49,461 nt of DNA from Erysipelotrichia bacterium (GTDB lineage: Bacteria; Bacillota_I; Bacilli_A; Erysipelotrichales; Erysipelotrichaceae): assembly GCA_012800355.1 (NCBI GenBank), contig JAAZJL010000056.1:1-49461 (forward strand), in the 5' to 3' direction. The position numbers were made by a program, and so were the translations under genes. The notes beneath the pieces were generated by a model. That model saw only the letters and a list, made by a program, of their open reading frames with translations, was not told where the DNA came from and did not search any database. The number at the start of each line of letters is the position of its first letter. Within the stretch, counting starts at the first letter, position 1. Below are positions 15,936 to 24,654 of this stretch, one piece after another.

Positions 15936-16874
15936 ATGAGTTCATTTAAAGATTTACGAATTGTTGATAACTTTTATCAAACTTCTTCATTCTTCCCAAT
16001 GCCAACAGTATGTATTTCAACTATCAATGATGATGGTAGTTTGAATGTTGGATCATATTCTCTATGTTTCCCATACTATGTTGCGGGAAAAGAAAAGTAT
16101 GCGATGTTGCTATCTTGTCGTAACACATCAAATACTTGTCACAATTTATTAAAAAGGAAAAAATGTGCAATAAACTTTATTGATGATAGTAGAAAAACAT
16201 TTAAAGAAGTTGTTAGATTAGGTTATCCAGGACCATCAGATGAAAAGATGAAGGATTTAAAATTTGAAATGGAACCTGGCCAGACTGATCCAACAGATAA
16301 AAATCGTCCACCAGTAATTAAAAGTGCTTTTCAAGTATTCGAGTGTACTTGGGCAGATCACTTAGAAGGAGCAAGCAAATTTAACGCTGATGACATTGAT
16401 GATGGCCATCCTGGTCCATATAATAACTTCAATGGTATAACAAGCAAATATGGGGCATTGTTTATTCTTTACATTGATAAGATTTTGATGAAAGAAAAAT
16501 ATTATAACGCTATCGTAGATGGTGTTAATAAATATAACTTCCCTCCAGTACCAGTAGACTATGGTTACAGAGATTCTACTAATTTCTGGTATACTCAATT
16601 CCCTAAAATTACAAAGCCTATTTCAGAACCAATTCCTGCACCAAAAGAAGCAGATTTAATGTCAATTAAGTATGCAGCAGAAAGAGCGCATCCTGAAATT
16701 AAATTTACAGATGCGGCATTGAAGAACTTTATTAAAGTTCCTCGTCCTTTCTTAAAAACAGTTTTGAATGGTTGTATTGCTTGGGCAAAAGAAAACAACG
16801 TCACCTTAATTGATGATGAACATGTTAAAATCATCAACGATAAACGTAACGCAGAAAAACAAGCTAGAAAATAG
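15936..16874 (+). CDS. Flavin-reductase-like (FMN split-barrel) protein with C-terminal helical domain
   Basis: 312 residues in two parts. Residues 1-225 resemble the flavin reductase / FMN-binding split barrel (FPMPTVCISTINDDGSLNVGSYS, then LLSCRNTSNTCHNL, NFI). Residues 240-305 (ERAHPEIKFTDAALKNFIKVPRPFLKTVLNGCIAWAKENNVTLIDDEHV) resemble the small helical PCP_red domain found at the end of some reductases. The fusion suggests an FMN-dependent redox protein, substrate unknown. RBS AGAGAGG. Second gene after the PfkB-like protein; a terminator follows. Confidence 0.72.
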   Translation: MSSFKDLRIVDNFYQTSSFFPMPTVCISTINDDGSLNVGSYSLCFPYYVAGKEKYAMLLSCRNTSNTCHNLLKRKKCAINFIDDSRKTFKEVVRLGYPGPSDEKMKDLKFEMEPGQTDPTDKNRPPVIKSAFQVFECTWADHLEGASKFNADDIDDGHPGPYNNFNGITSKYGALFILYIDKILMKEKYYNAIVDGVNKYNFPPVPVDYGYRDSTNFWYTQFPKITKPISEPIPAPKEADLMSIKYAAERAHPEIKFTDAALKNFIKVPRPFLKTVLNGCIAWAKENNVTLIDDEHVKIINDKRNAEKQARK

Positions 16875-16879
16875 TAAAC

Positions 16880-16909
16880 AAAAATGAACTCTAATATGAG
16901 TTCATTTTT
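16880..16909. terminator. Bidirectional terminator between convergent genes
   Basis: AAAAATGAACTC pairs with GAGTTCATTTTT around a five-base loop. A-run and T-run flank the stem, and it sits between the plus-strand gene ending at 16874 and the minus-strand gene ending at 16908. Confidence 0.85.
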
Positions 16910-18071
16910 ACCAGTTCTTTTCTATTTTTTCTCCTAAACTGTTATAAATACCAAACAGTTGAGGATTATTGTTTCTTAAACCTTTTACTACTGCAATTTG
17001 ACTTCTAGTAGTAAATGCCTGTGTCCTATAACAGATAATTACACCTTCTCCAATTTGATGTTTTCCTTGAAGTTTGAAGTGATAATCTATATTGTTGTCT
17101 TCAGCACTACATTCTACTTTTTTACAGTTTTCTAAACTAGTTCCTACCAAAGCTCTTTGTAAACCTCCTCTTCGGTAAAAACCTCCACCATAACAATGGC
17201 TATCTTCTTTATAAGTGTGTGAAACTTCACTTACATAAACATAACCAATCTTTTCAGGTTTCTCTGTATCCTTATGTAAAGGTGTTGTGGCTGTTAGACC
17301 GTGTCCTGGTTCACCACAGTTTCCTCCATATTTATGGATTGTTTCAATTCCTCTACAACATGTTACTGATGGAAGATTTATTAACAAATTTTTATATCCT
17401 TTTTCTTTGACAATTTTTCTCGCTTTTTCCATAGCTTGCATATTTACTGTAGCAACAATGTCTTGTTTTTCTTTATCATATAAAAATGCAGGGAAAATTG
17501 TTAAACCAGCAAATCTTACATTTTTCAATTTTTCCACATCATCAATAAAACACCTTAAATCTTCAACATCAAACCCGCCTTGCTGACTGCCATATAAAAA
17601 TGAGTCTTCATCTACCACTCTAGGCATTATATCTTGAATATGATTTTGTTTTTTAGCAACTTCATTAATTCTTTCAACCATTTCAAAATTATAGACCGTC
17701 ATAATTTCAGGCTTGTGTTTAATAACTATTTCTAATGCAGCCTTAGGAACTTGTACTAAATGACCCACATTTCCAAGCTTTATATTGTTTTCGATCATTA
17801 TTAAAGCCTCTTTGAAATCAACTGCCACAACTCCATCAAAACCAATTTCCATCAGACCTTTAGCTATCTCAGGATTTCTACCTATTTGTTTTGTCATGAA
17901 AAATAGTTTTATATTAAATCTATCCGCAATTTCTTTCATTTTCTTGCCATTTTCAATTATCGTGTCATAGTCTAATACATACGTATCAGGTAATATTTGA
18001 CCTTCTTGTTGCAATTTAAAGGCAAACTCAATTAATTCTGGGTTTTTTTCTATCGCTTTATCTAAAAACAT
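16908..18071 (-). CDS. YhfX-like PLP-dependent protein (alanine racemase fold)
   Basis: 387 residues, the same length as E. coli YhfX. Alanine-racemase N-terminal barrel: the candidate PLP lysine is K61 in KLFFMTKQIGRN, and a glycine-rich YGGGFYRRGG segment lies near residue 310 in the C-terminal part. YhfX-family proteins are fold-type III PLP enzymes without an established reaction; racemase, decarboxylase or lyase activity would fit the fold. RBS AAGGAGAG before the ATG. Single gene, ends at the shared terminator. No neighbours reminiscent of the E. coli yhf operon. Confidence 0.85.
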   Translation of the reverse strand: MFLDKAIEKNPELIEFAFKLQQEGQILPDTYVLDYDTIIENGKKMKEIADRFNIKLFFMTKQIGRNPEIAKGLMEIGFDGVVAVDFKEALIMIENNIKLGNVGHLVQVPKAALEIVIKHKPEIMTVYNFEMVERINEVAKKQNHIQDIMPRVVDEDSFLYGSQQGGFDVEDLRCFIDDVEKLKNVRFAGLTIFPAFLYDKEKQDIVATVNMQAMEKARKIVKEKGYKNLLINLPSVTCCRGIETIHKYGGNCGEPGHGLTATTPLHKDTEKPEKIGYVYVSEVSHTYKEDSHCYGGGFYRRGGLQRALVGTSLENCKKVECSAEDNNIDYHFKLQGKHQIGEGVIICYRTQAFTTRSQIAVVKGLRNNNPQLFGIYNSLGEKIEKNW

Positions 18072-18104
18072 TATTTTCTCTCCTTAATAACCGTTGAAAA
18101 CAAA

Positions 18105-18129
18105 ACTCCTCACCTAAAAAGTAAGGAGT
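18105..18129 (-). terminator. Terminator after the bactofilin gene
   Basis: On the minus strand ACTCCTTAC pairs with GTGAGGAGT (one G-T pair), followed by TTTTGTTTT. The stem begins at the bactofilin stop codon. Confidence 0.85.
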
Positions 18130-18588
18130 CTAATACTTCTCAAATTGATATACAAGTCTTACATTGCCATTAAATTTAGCTCCTTGGTCAACAACAAGGT
18201 TTCTACAGATAACATCACCAACAACATTGGCACTACTTCTAATTATTACTGAATCTTCTGCCTTTATATCACCATTGATATTGCCATATACTTCAATGTT
18301 TCTGCATTTTATATTTCCTTCGACATTTGAACTATTGCCAATAATACCATCATAAATAATGCTTACATCACCATTAATAACGCTCTTATCTCTAGCTATC
18401 AGGTCTCTAGTTTCTAAATTGCCGTTGACACAACCATAAATACTACTTAATCCATCAGTTTCTACAGAACCATTAACTTTTCCATATACTTCAATTGAGC
18501 CTATAATTTTCATATTCCCCTCAACTGTAGTATTTAATAGAATCAAAGTTGTATTTGGATCAGTATAGTCAATAAAATCAATCATCAT
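18130..18588 (-). CDS. Bactofilin family protein
   Basis: 152-residue protein built of short hydrophobic-glycine repeats (VEGNMKIIGSIEVYGKVNGSVETDG, VNGDVSI, VEGNIKC, INGDIKA, VVGDVIC), the right-handed beta-helix pattern of bactofilins. These polymerise into cytoskeletal filaments that place cell-wall or shape proteins. Proline-poor core, short N-terminal tail (MMIDFIDYTDPNTTL). Start overlaps the darA stop by one base (TAATG), so the two are coupled. A link between a c-di-AMP receptor and a wall-organising scaffold is suggested only by position. Confidence 0.9.
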   Translation of the reverse strand: MMIDFIDYTDPNTTLILLNTTVEGNMKIIGSIEVYGKVNGSVETDGLSSIYGCVNGNLETRDLIARDKSVINGDVSIIYDGIIGNSSNVEGNIKCRNIEVYGNINGDIKAEDSVIIRSSANVVGDVICRNLVVDQGAKFNGNVRLVYQFEKY

Positions 18589-18911
18589 TAAGCCTTAATA
18601 AACTGGTCTACATCCAAAACAAAAATTGTTGCTCCACCAACATTAACTTCTACTGGATAAGCAGCATATTGGCCAATGTCAAATGATGTGGTAGCTGGAA
18701 TAATTTCTGTTCTTTTTTTACTTTCTTCTTTAATTAATTCAATGGCTTGTTCAACTTTTTCGTCTTCAGTTCCAATTAACAGTGTTGTATTTCCTGCTCT
18801 TAAAAAACCTCCTGTTGTAGATAATCTAGTTACCATAAAGCCATGTTCAGTTAAATTTGCGCTTACCGCTGAACTGTCATCGTTTGAAACAATTGCAATA
18901 ATTAACTTCAT
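18588..18911 (-). CDS. darA: Cyclic-di-AMP receptor, PII-like (DarA/PstA)
   Basis: 107-residue PII-like protein. MKLIIAIVSNDDSSAVSANLTEHGFMVTRLSTTGGFLRAGNTTLLIG is the family pattern; the TTGGFLRAGN loop lines the c-di-AMP site. Start at 18911, with AGGAGG 8 bases upstream; an ORF extension to 18932 would run through this RBS. Trimeric cytosolic sensor whose output is not settled. Its presence says that c-di-AMP signalling operates, relevant to KtrA at 10186. Downstream of ychF, upstream-coupled to bactofilin. Confidence 0.95.
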   Translation of the reverse strand: MKLIIAIVSNDDSSAVSANLTEHGFMVTRLSTTGGFLRAGNTTLLIGTEDEKVEQAIELIKEESKKRTEIIPATTSFDIGQYAAYPVEVNVGGATIFVLDVDQFIKA

Positions 18912-18924
18912 GTTTTTATCCTCC

Positions 18925-20028
18925 TTAAACATTAAATCTTATAAACATAATATCGCCATCTTGGCAAAGGTATTCTTTTCCTTCTACTCTTATTTTACCT
19001 GCTTCTTTTAAAGCTAGTTCACTTCCATAAGTCATTAAATCCTCGTATTTATATATTTCAGCTCTAATAAAGCCTTTTTTAAAATCTGTATGAATTATTC
19101 CTGCACATTCAGGAGCTTTCATTCCCTTGGTAAATGTCCAAGCCCTAACTTCATCTTCGCCCACGGTAAAGAAAGTACATAAATTTAACACTGAATAAGT
19201 TTTTAAAATAATCTCATCTAAACCACTTCTATTTAAACCTAAATCACTTAAAAACAGTTCCCTAGATTCTTCATCTAAAGCAGATATTTCCTCTTCCATT
19301 TGAGCAGTTATACCCACCACTTGATTATTTTCTTTTTCTGCAAATTCTTTAACTTTTAGATAATATTGACAATTATCTAAATTAGCCACATCATCTTCTG
19401 AAACATTAGCGACATAGATAACAGGTTTAGCTGTTAATAATTGATAGTTTTTAAGAATTTCTTTTTCTTCTGGCGAAAACTCTATCCTTCTAGCCATTTT
19501 TCCTTCTTCAAGAGCCACTTTCAATTTCTTTAACATTTCAAATTCTCTGACAGCATCTTTTTCTTTGGTTGTTAAAGCTTTTCTTTCAACTTTAGAAAGA
19601 CGATTATTAACTGTTTCTAAATCAGCTAAAGCTAACTCTAAGTTTACTATTTCGATATCTCTTATTGGGTCAATAGTATTTTCGACATGGACAATACTAC
19701 TGTTTTCAAAACATCTTACTACATGAACAATAGCATCTACTTCTCTTATATTACCTAAAAACTGATTTCCTAATCCTTCACCCTTTGATGCTCCTTTTAC
19801 TAATCCAGCAATATCCGTAAACTCAAAAGTAGTTTTTATGGTTTTTCTTGGTTTAAATAAAGTTGATAGTTTATCAACTCTTTCATCAGGTACTTCGACA
19901 ATTTTAATATTTGGCTTGATTGTCGCAAACGGATAGTTTGCTGCTTCTACTTGAGATTTAGTTATTGCATTAAATAAGGTTGATTTTCCGACATTTGGTA
20001 ATCCTACAATACCAGCTGTTAATGGCAT
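18925..20028 (-). CDS. ychF: Redox-regulated ATPase / ribosome-associated GTPase-fold protein YchF
   Basis: 367 residues, the usual length. N-terminal G domain with GLPNVGKSTLFNAIT (Walker A), the NYPFATIKPN switch region, DIAGLVKGASKGEGLGN, and a coiled-coil insertion (ALADLETVNNRLSKVERK). The C-terminal TGS domain ends in EYLCQDGDIMFIRFNV. YchF/OLA1 prefers ATP and acts near ribosomes and the oxidative stress response. RBS and start are normal. It is in a row with dtd and the DUF951 gene (4-base gaps), a probable operon. Confidence 0.96.
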   Translation of the reverse strand: MPLTAGIVGLPNVGKSTLFNAITKSQVEAANYPFATIKPNIKIVEVPDERVDKLSTLFKPRKTIKTTFEFTDIAGLVKGASKGEGLGNQFLGNIREVDAIVHVVRCFENSSIVHVENTIDPIRDIEIVNLELALADLETVNNRLSKVERKALTTKEKDAVREFEMLKKLKVALEEGKMARRIEFSPEEKEILKNYQLLTAKPVIYVANVSEDDVANLDNCQYYLKVKEFAEKENNQVVGITAQMEEEISALDEESRELFLSDLGLNRSGLDEIILKTYSVLNLCTFFTVGEDEVRAWTFTKGMKAPECAGIIHTDFKKGFIRAEIYKYEDLMTYGSELALKEAGKIRVEGKEYLCQDGDIMFIRFNV

Positions 20029-20032
20029 ATTT

Positions 20033-20233
20033 TTAATCCTCTATTTCTAATTCGCAGGGAATAATCTTTTTAACTTTTTTTTCAAATTCACTTCTAGAAA
20101 ATAAAACTGATGCTCCACATCCTAAGCATTTAATTCTTATATCAGCACCCATTCTAATAATCCTCCATTGTTTAGATTTCTTACAAGGATGCATTTTCTT
20201 CATTTCTACAATATCATTTAACTTATATTCCAC
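20033..20233 (-). CDS. DUF951 family small zinc-ribbon-like protein
   Basis: 66 residues: EYKLNDIVEMKKMHPCKKSKQWRIIRMGADIRIKCLGCGASVLFSR is the DUF951 pattern. Cys17 and the CLGC pair probably hold a metal. Function unknown; the gene is very often found just before ychF in Firmicutes, as here. Four bases separate it from ychF and from dtd. Confidence 0.92.
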   Translation of the reverse strand: MEYKLNDIVEMKKMHPCKKSKQWRIIRMGADIRIKCLGCGASVLFSRSEFEKKVKKIIPCELEIED

Positions 20234-20236
20234 AAC

Positions 20237-20692
20237 TTACCTCTTTATTATTATATCACTATCTAAGATTACAGTCACAGGTCCATCATTAATTAACTCA
20301 ACTTCCATGAAAGCTTGGAAAAGACCTGTTTCAACTTTAAGACCACTTTCTTTTAAAATATCATTAAACTTATCATACAATTGACTAGCTTTAACTAAAG
20401 GACAGGCATCAGTAAAAGAAGGCCTTCTTCCTTTTTTGCAATCTGCATATAAAGTAAATTGAGATACGGAAAGTATTTCTCCACCTATATCCATAATTGA
20501 TAAGTTCATCTTTCCTTGATCATCTTCATTAATTCTCAACTCCAATAGTTTTTTTGCCATTATTGGTAAAATTTCTTCATTATCATTTGCTGAAAAACCA
20601 ACAAGCAATAAATAACCTGCATTAATTGAACTATACAGTTGACCTTCTATTCTTACAGAGGCTCTTTTTACTCTTTGAATCACAATTTTCAT
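20237..20692 (-). CDS. dtd: D-aminoacyl-tRNA deacylase
   Basis: 151-residue homodimeric enzyme that removes D-amino acids (and glycine from tRNA-Ala) from tRNA. The two family motifs are present: SQFTLYADCKKGRRPSF (SQFTLY, near residue 80) and NDGPVTVIL (cis-Gly-Pro motif, near residue 137). First gene of the dtd-DUF951-ychF-darA-bactofilin series. Its start faces rarA across a 54-base divergent intergenic. Confidence 0.96.
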   Translation of the reverse strand: MKIVIQRVKRASVRIEGQLYSSINAGYLLLVGFSANDNEEILPIMAKKLLELRINEDDQGKMNLSIMDIGGEILSVSQFTLYADCKKGRRPSFTDACPLVKASQLYDKFNDILKESGLKVETGLFQAFMEVELINDGPVTVILDSDIIIKR

Positions 20693-20719
20693 ATTTCTAT
20701 TCTATACTATTTTGATTAA

Positions 20720-20728
20720 TGTTAAAAT
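20720..20728 (+). promoter_or_regulatory. Extended -10 promoter of rarA
   Basis: TGTTAAAAT, identical to the element before the PfkB-like gene at 15067. The leader then carries AAGGAG before the rarA ATG at 20747. Confidence 0.5.
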
Positions 20729-20746
20729 ATCTATAAGGAGAATATT

Positions 20747-22000
20747 ATGCAACAACCTTTAGCTCTCAAATTAAGACCTACAAAACTAGATGAAGTGTTT
20801 GGCCAACAACATTTAATTGGCGAAAATATGCTGTTAAGACGCTGTGTCAACGAGCAGCATCTATTTTCGATGATCTTTTTTGGCCCTCCAGGTTGTGGGA
20901 AAACCACTTTAGCACTGGCAATTGCTAATGAACTTAATCTTCCTTACCACTCATTTAGTGCTGTTACTGGAAATAAAAAAGATTTGGTTGAAATATTTGA
21001 ACACGCTAAACTTTCCAATGGGCTTATAGTAATTATTGATGAAATTCATCGCTTAAATAAAGATAAACAAGATTTACTTTTACCTCATATTGAAACTGGA
21101 CTAATTACAGTAATTGGAGCAACTACTTCTAATCCATATTTTGCGATTAATCCCGCGGTAAGAAGTCGCTGCCATTTGTTGGAAGTAAAACCTCTTTCTT
21201 TGGAAGATGTTGAAAAAGCTATTGAATTTGCTTTAAATAGTGAAAAGGGTTATAACTCAACAATTTCTATTGATGAAGATGCTAAAAAACTAATCGCTTA
21301 TCATAGTAATGGCGATTTAAGATATGCCTATAACTTAATTGAAATTTGTGCTATGGGTTGTTTTAACAACCATATTGATATTGAATTAGTTAAAAAATAT
21401 TCTTCTATGGCTAATATGCATTATGATCATGATGAAGATGGACATTATGATGCTGTTAGTGCTTTCCAAAAATCTATTAGGGGAAGTGATGTCAATGCTG
21501 CTTTATTCTATCTATCTCGACTGGCCATGGCTAATGATTTAGATTCTATTGAAAGAAGACTTTTAGTCATTGCTTATGAAGATATTGGTTTAGCTAATCC
21601 CGCTGCTTGTGCTAGAACAGTCAATGCTCTTGATGCTGCTAGACGCATTGGGTTTCCTGAAGCTTTGATTCCGTTAGGAGTTGCTGTTATAGATTTAACT
21701 CTCTCGCCAAAAAGTAGAAGTGCCACAGATAGCGTTCATAGCGCTTATGCTGTTGCTGAAAAAACACCCTATGCTGTTCCAGTTTATCTTCGTTTAAATC
21801 CAGTGGGGTTAGCTGATGAAGATAAATATGATTATAATGCTTATCACAACTTCCATAAAATTCAATACTTGCCAGATGAAATCAAGGATATGGAATTCTA
21901 TATTCCAAATGCTGCTAGCAGTTATGAAAAAGCTCTGGCTGACAACTATAAAGAACTCAAAAAGTATTATCGTACCAACAAATTAAAATCATTAAAATAA
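20747..22000 (+). CDS. rarA: Replication-associated recombination AAA+ ATPase RarA/MgsA
   Basis: 417-residue clamp-loader-like ATPase acting at stalled replication forks. N-terminus PLALKLRPTKLDEVFGQQHLIG is diagnostic; Walker A GPPGCGKTTLA near residue 48, Walker B IIDEIHRLNKDKQD, sensor 1 GATTSNPYF, arginine finger NPAVRSR. The C-terminal part has the YEDIGLANP tetramerisation motif and the NxxHxF-like end (YHNFHKIQYLPDE). AAGGAG before the ATG. Transcribed against replication, unlike most neighbours. Confidence 0.96.
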   Translation: MQQPLALKLRPTKLDEVFGQQHLIGENMLLRRCVNEQHLFSMIFFGPPGCGKTTLALAIANELNLPYHSFSAVTGNKKDLVEIFEHAKLSNGLIVIIDEIHRLNKDKQDLLLPHIETGLITVIGATTSNPYFAINPAVRSRCHLLEVKPLSLEDVEKAIEFALNSEKGYNSTISIDEDAKKLIAYHSNGDLRYAYNLIEICAMGCFNNHIDIELVKKYSSMANMHYDHDEDGHYDAVSAFQKSIRGSDVNAALFYLSRLAMANDLDSIERRLLVIAYEDIGLANPAACARTVNALDAARRIGFPEALIPLGVAVIDLTLSPKSRSATDSVHSAYAVAEKTPYAVPVYLRLNPVGLADEDKYDYNAYHNFHKIQYLPDEIKDMEFYIPNAASSYEKALADNYKELKKYYRTNKLKSLK

Positions 22001-22020
22001 TCGTGAATACGATTATTTTT
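21995..22020. terminator. Terminator between rarA and the ABC permease gene
   Basis: AAATAATCG pairs with CGATTATTT around TGAATA, followed by TTTT. It overlaps both stop codons of the convergent genes. Confidence 0.75.
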
Positions 22021-23149
22021 GTATTAATAAGTTTCTTTTGTAGATGTCTGATCCTTTTATTATTAAAACTATTATTGTTAAAATAACTGCCATTAAGGCT
22101 AATATTGAACCATAAATACTAATATTAGAACTTATTATTCTTTGTGGAATAAATACCATTGAAAATAGCGGCAAATAACTGATATAGTTAATCAATTTAC
22201 TTTTTATTACTTGTTCGCTGATAATCAAAACTAAGTAATATATTATTAATAGCCCTACATATAACAAGCCTTGAAATGAGGACATTTGCTGTCCGTTAGT
22301 ATATTTACTTGTTATTAAAATAATGATTAATTGAATTAAAAGTAAGTTAAAAATCATTAATAATACTATTAATATCAGTTTTTCTATTGTTAACTCCAAA
22401 CCACCACCTTCAGTAGATATTATCAAAAATCTATTTATAAAAATCGATAAACCCAAACATCTATCTTGAATAAATCTAATTAAATAACTTAATAGCAATT
22501 GACAAACTACTATGGATATTTGAATTATAAAAATTATATAAGATACTATTATTTTTTCTAACAAATGCTTTTTAGCATCAATATTAGTCAAAATAATGTT
22601 TAATACTCCACTAGTTTTTTCAATTATTATCTCATTACTAGAAGTACAACCATAATTAATAATTAGGAAAAAAGAGATTGCTAGTATTATTACTATACTT
22701 CCATCAATTATTTCTTCACTTTTTATAACTACTTCAGGATTAATATTTATATATTCATCAACAAATGAGCTTAAAAACTGATGGGATGATTTATATTTTT
22801 TAGCAATTACTTTTTTTATATCATTAGTAATTCTTTCTTTTGTTAATTGGTCTAATTCATATTTAGTTATTATTTTCCAATTATCATCTAGGTGTAAGAT
22901 AACCTCATTTTCTTTGTTTTCTTTATCTGAAATCCTATAAGTCAATTGCTCATCACTTAATTCAATAAACCATTCATTGTATTCTATTAAGCTAGTGTCA
23001 ATTAATACAGTGTCGATTATTTTTTCTTCTTTTAAGATAAAATCTATATGAAAACAACATAATATCATCACAAAAAGCAATATATTAACTATTATTGTAG
23101 TTTTGTTAAAAAATCTTCTTCTTAAATCAAACATAAGTAACTGTTTCAT
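22013..23149 (-). CDS. ABC-2 type exporter permease (NatB-like)
   Basis: 378 residues. One N-terminal helix (residues 16-33, TTIIVNILLFVMILCCFHID), then a roughly 120-residue charged extracellular domain, then five hydrophobic helices from about residue 150. This 1+5 layout, with EKTSGVLNIILTN after the second helix, is that of NatB-type ABC-2 permeases. It overlaps the ATPase gene by 23 bases. With the ATPase it would export an unknown compound or sodium. Isoleucine- and lysine-rich, even more AT-rich than neighbours. Confidence 0.85.
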   Translation of the reverse strand: MKQLLMFDLRRRFFNKTTIIVNILLFVMILCCFHIDFILKEEKIIDTVLIDTSLIEYNEWFIELSDEQLTYRISDKENKENEVILHLDDNWKIITKYELDQLTKERITNDIKKVIAKKYKSSHQFLSSFVDEYININPEVVIKSEEIIDGSIVIILAISFFLIINYGCTSSNEIIIEKTSGVLNIILTNIDAKKHLLEKIIVSYIIFIIQISIVVCQLLLSYLIRFIQDRCLGLSIFINRFLIISTEGGGLELTIEKLILIVLLMIFNLLLIQLIIILITSKYTNGQQMSSFQGLLYVGLLIIYYLVLIISEQVIKSKLINYISYLPLFSMVFIPQRIISSNISIYGSILALMAVILTIIVLIIKGSDIYKRNLLIQK

Positions 23150-23990
23150 AATTTTTTATTTTATCCTCTATCGTTAATGGTCCATAATATACTATCACTT
23201 GATTTTCTTGCATTAATTTTTCAACTATTGCTTGTGCTGCTTTCTTATTTTCAACAATATATCTTATTGATTCATCATTAATAACCTTTGATACTATTTT
23301 TTCATTCTTTAATATATTTTTATCTTTCACTTCTATCACTCTTTTTTCTTCTTTAATTAAATCTTCTTTTTTAATGTCAATTTTTATCCTCGCCTTATCC
23401 AGATAAATATATCTATCACATATTTGGTTAATGGGTTGATATATGTGAGAAGAAATTAATATTATTTTCTTTTCTTTTTTTAACTGTTCTATCTCTCTTA
23501 AAAATATCTCGATATTTTCATGGTCTAATCCAGTAAAAGGTTCATCCATAATAATAATTTCAGGATTTTTAATTAAACAAACAATCAAGGTTAATTTTTG
23601 TTGATTTCCTTTTGATAATGTATAAACTTTTTTATCTTTGTATTCATATAACTTCATTTTAGATAACCATTTATCTATTTCTTGTTTATAGTTTTCTAAT
23701 TTATTTATTCCTGTTATTAATTTTAAATGTTGATAAACTGTACAGTCTTGATATAAACTTCTTTGTTCTGGCAAATAACCGATTAATTTATGTTCAATTT
23801 TTTTGTTTTCAAACTTCACTTTCCCATTATCTTTTTTAAGAAGATTAAGTATCATTTTAAATAATGTCGTTTTTCCACTTCCGTTATTACCTAGTATGGA
23901 TACTATATTTCCTTTACCTACTGAAAAACTAATGTTTCTCAAAACTTCTTTTTCAGCATATTTTTTTGATAGGTTTATTATTTCAAGCAT
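23127..23990 (-). CDS. ABC transporter ATP-binding protein
   Basis: 287 residues. Walker A GNNGSGKTTL (about 35-44), signature LSKGNQQKL, Walker B IIIMDEPFTGLD, H-loop SSHIY. A C-terminal 60-residue extension follows. The ATG is only seven bases after a terminator-like hairpin whose 3' arm contains the GAGGTG that must serve as ribosome binding site. Ends with TGA inside the permease start region. Expressed apparently separately from jag upstream. Confidence 0.9.
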   Translation of the reverse strand: MLEIINLSKKYAEKEVLRNISFSVGKGNIVSILGNNGSGKTTLFKMILNLLKKDNGKVKFENKKIEHKLIGYLPEQRSLYQDCTVYQHLKLITGINKLENYKQEIDKWLSKMKLYEYKDKKVYTLSKGNQQKLTLIVCLIKNPEIIIMDEPFTGLDHENIEIFLREIEQLKKEKKIILISSHIYQPINQICDRYIYLDKARIKIDIKKEDLIKEEKRVIEVKDKNILKNEKIVSKVINDESIRYIVENKKAAQAIVEKLMQENQVIVYYGPLTIEDKIKNYETVTYV

Positions 23991-24029
23991 AAAAAAACAC
24001 CTCTACTTATTTATTGTAAGTAAAGGTGT
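23991..24029 (-). terminator. Terminator after jag whose 3' arm holds the SD of the next gene
   Basis: Minus strand: ACACCTTTACTTA pairs with TAAGTAGAGGTGT (one mismatch, loop CAATAAA), followed by T7 and directly by the ATG of the ABC ATPase at 23990. GAGGTG in the stem is 7-8 bases from that ATG. Confidence 0.8.
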
Positions 24030-24036
24030 AAATTCC

Positions 24037-24654
24037 TTATTTATTTTTTGAATCGTAAATTATTTTAAGTCGACGATTATTTCCTTCTCCTTCTGATTCT
24101 GTTCTAATATTTGAAAAAGTTGATAAATATTGGTGAATCACTTTTCTTTCATCATTAGTCATTTGACCAAGTCTGGCAGCAACTTTTGTTTTTTGAACTG
24201 TTTTAGCAATTCTTCCAACCATTGCTTTTAATTTATCATAACGTTCTTCTTTATAGTTGTTTACATCAATCAATAAATTAATGTGTCTTTTAAATTTGGA
24301 ACTAGCTGCTCCTTTTACGACATTGGTAATTGCTTGTAATGTTTGTCCTGCTTTACCAATAATTACAGCATTATTATCCGCGTTTAATTTAACATCGAAA
24401 CCATCCTCATTTGATTCAAGAACTATTTCACAATTCATATTAATATTATCAAAATATTGTTTAATATAATTGTAAATAAAATCTTCAATGTCTTTAGTGC
24501 AATAGGCTTCAATTACCGCTTTAGCGCCTATCCCAAATAAACCCCCTGGTTTTTCCTCTACAACAAAATAATTTAGTTCTTCTTTTGTTACATGTTTATC
24601 CCCACAGGCCAACTCTATGGCTTCTTCGACAGTTTTTGCTTCATATCTATTCAT
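24037..24654 (-). CDS. jag: RNA-binding protein Jag/KhpB
   Basis: 205 residues: Jag-N domain (1-50, with GGLFGIGAK), KH domain (about 80-150, with AVIIGKAGQTLQAITNVV) and R3H domain at the C-terminus (RLGQMTNDERKVIHQYLS, R-x3-H). Cytosolic RNA-binding protein, partner of KhpA, linked to cell-wall growth and division. ATG at 24654 is chosen over TTG at 24660 because GAGG is 10 bases upstream of it. Overlaps the yidC stop by 8 bases. Confidence 0.94.
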   Translation of the reverse strand: MNRYEAKTVEEAIELACGDKHVTKEELNYFVVEEKPGGLFGIGAKAVIEAYCTKDIEDFIYNYIKQYFDNINMNCEIVLESNEDGFDVKLNADNNAVIIGKAGQTLQAITNVVKGAASSKFKRHINLLIDVNNYKEERYDKLKAMVGRIAKTVQKTKVAARLGQMTNDERKVIHQYLSTFSNIRTESEGEGNNRRLKIIYDSKNK

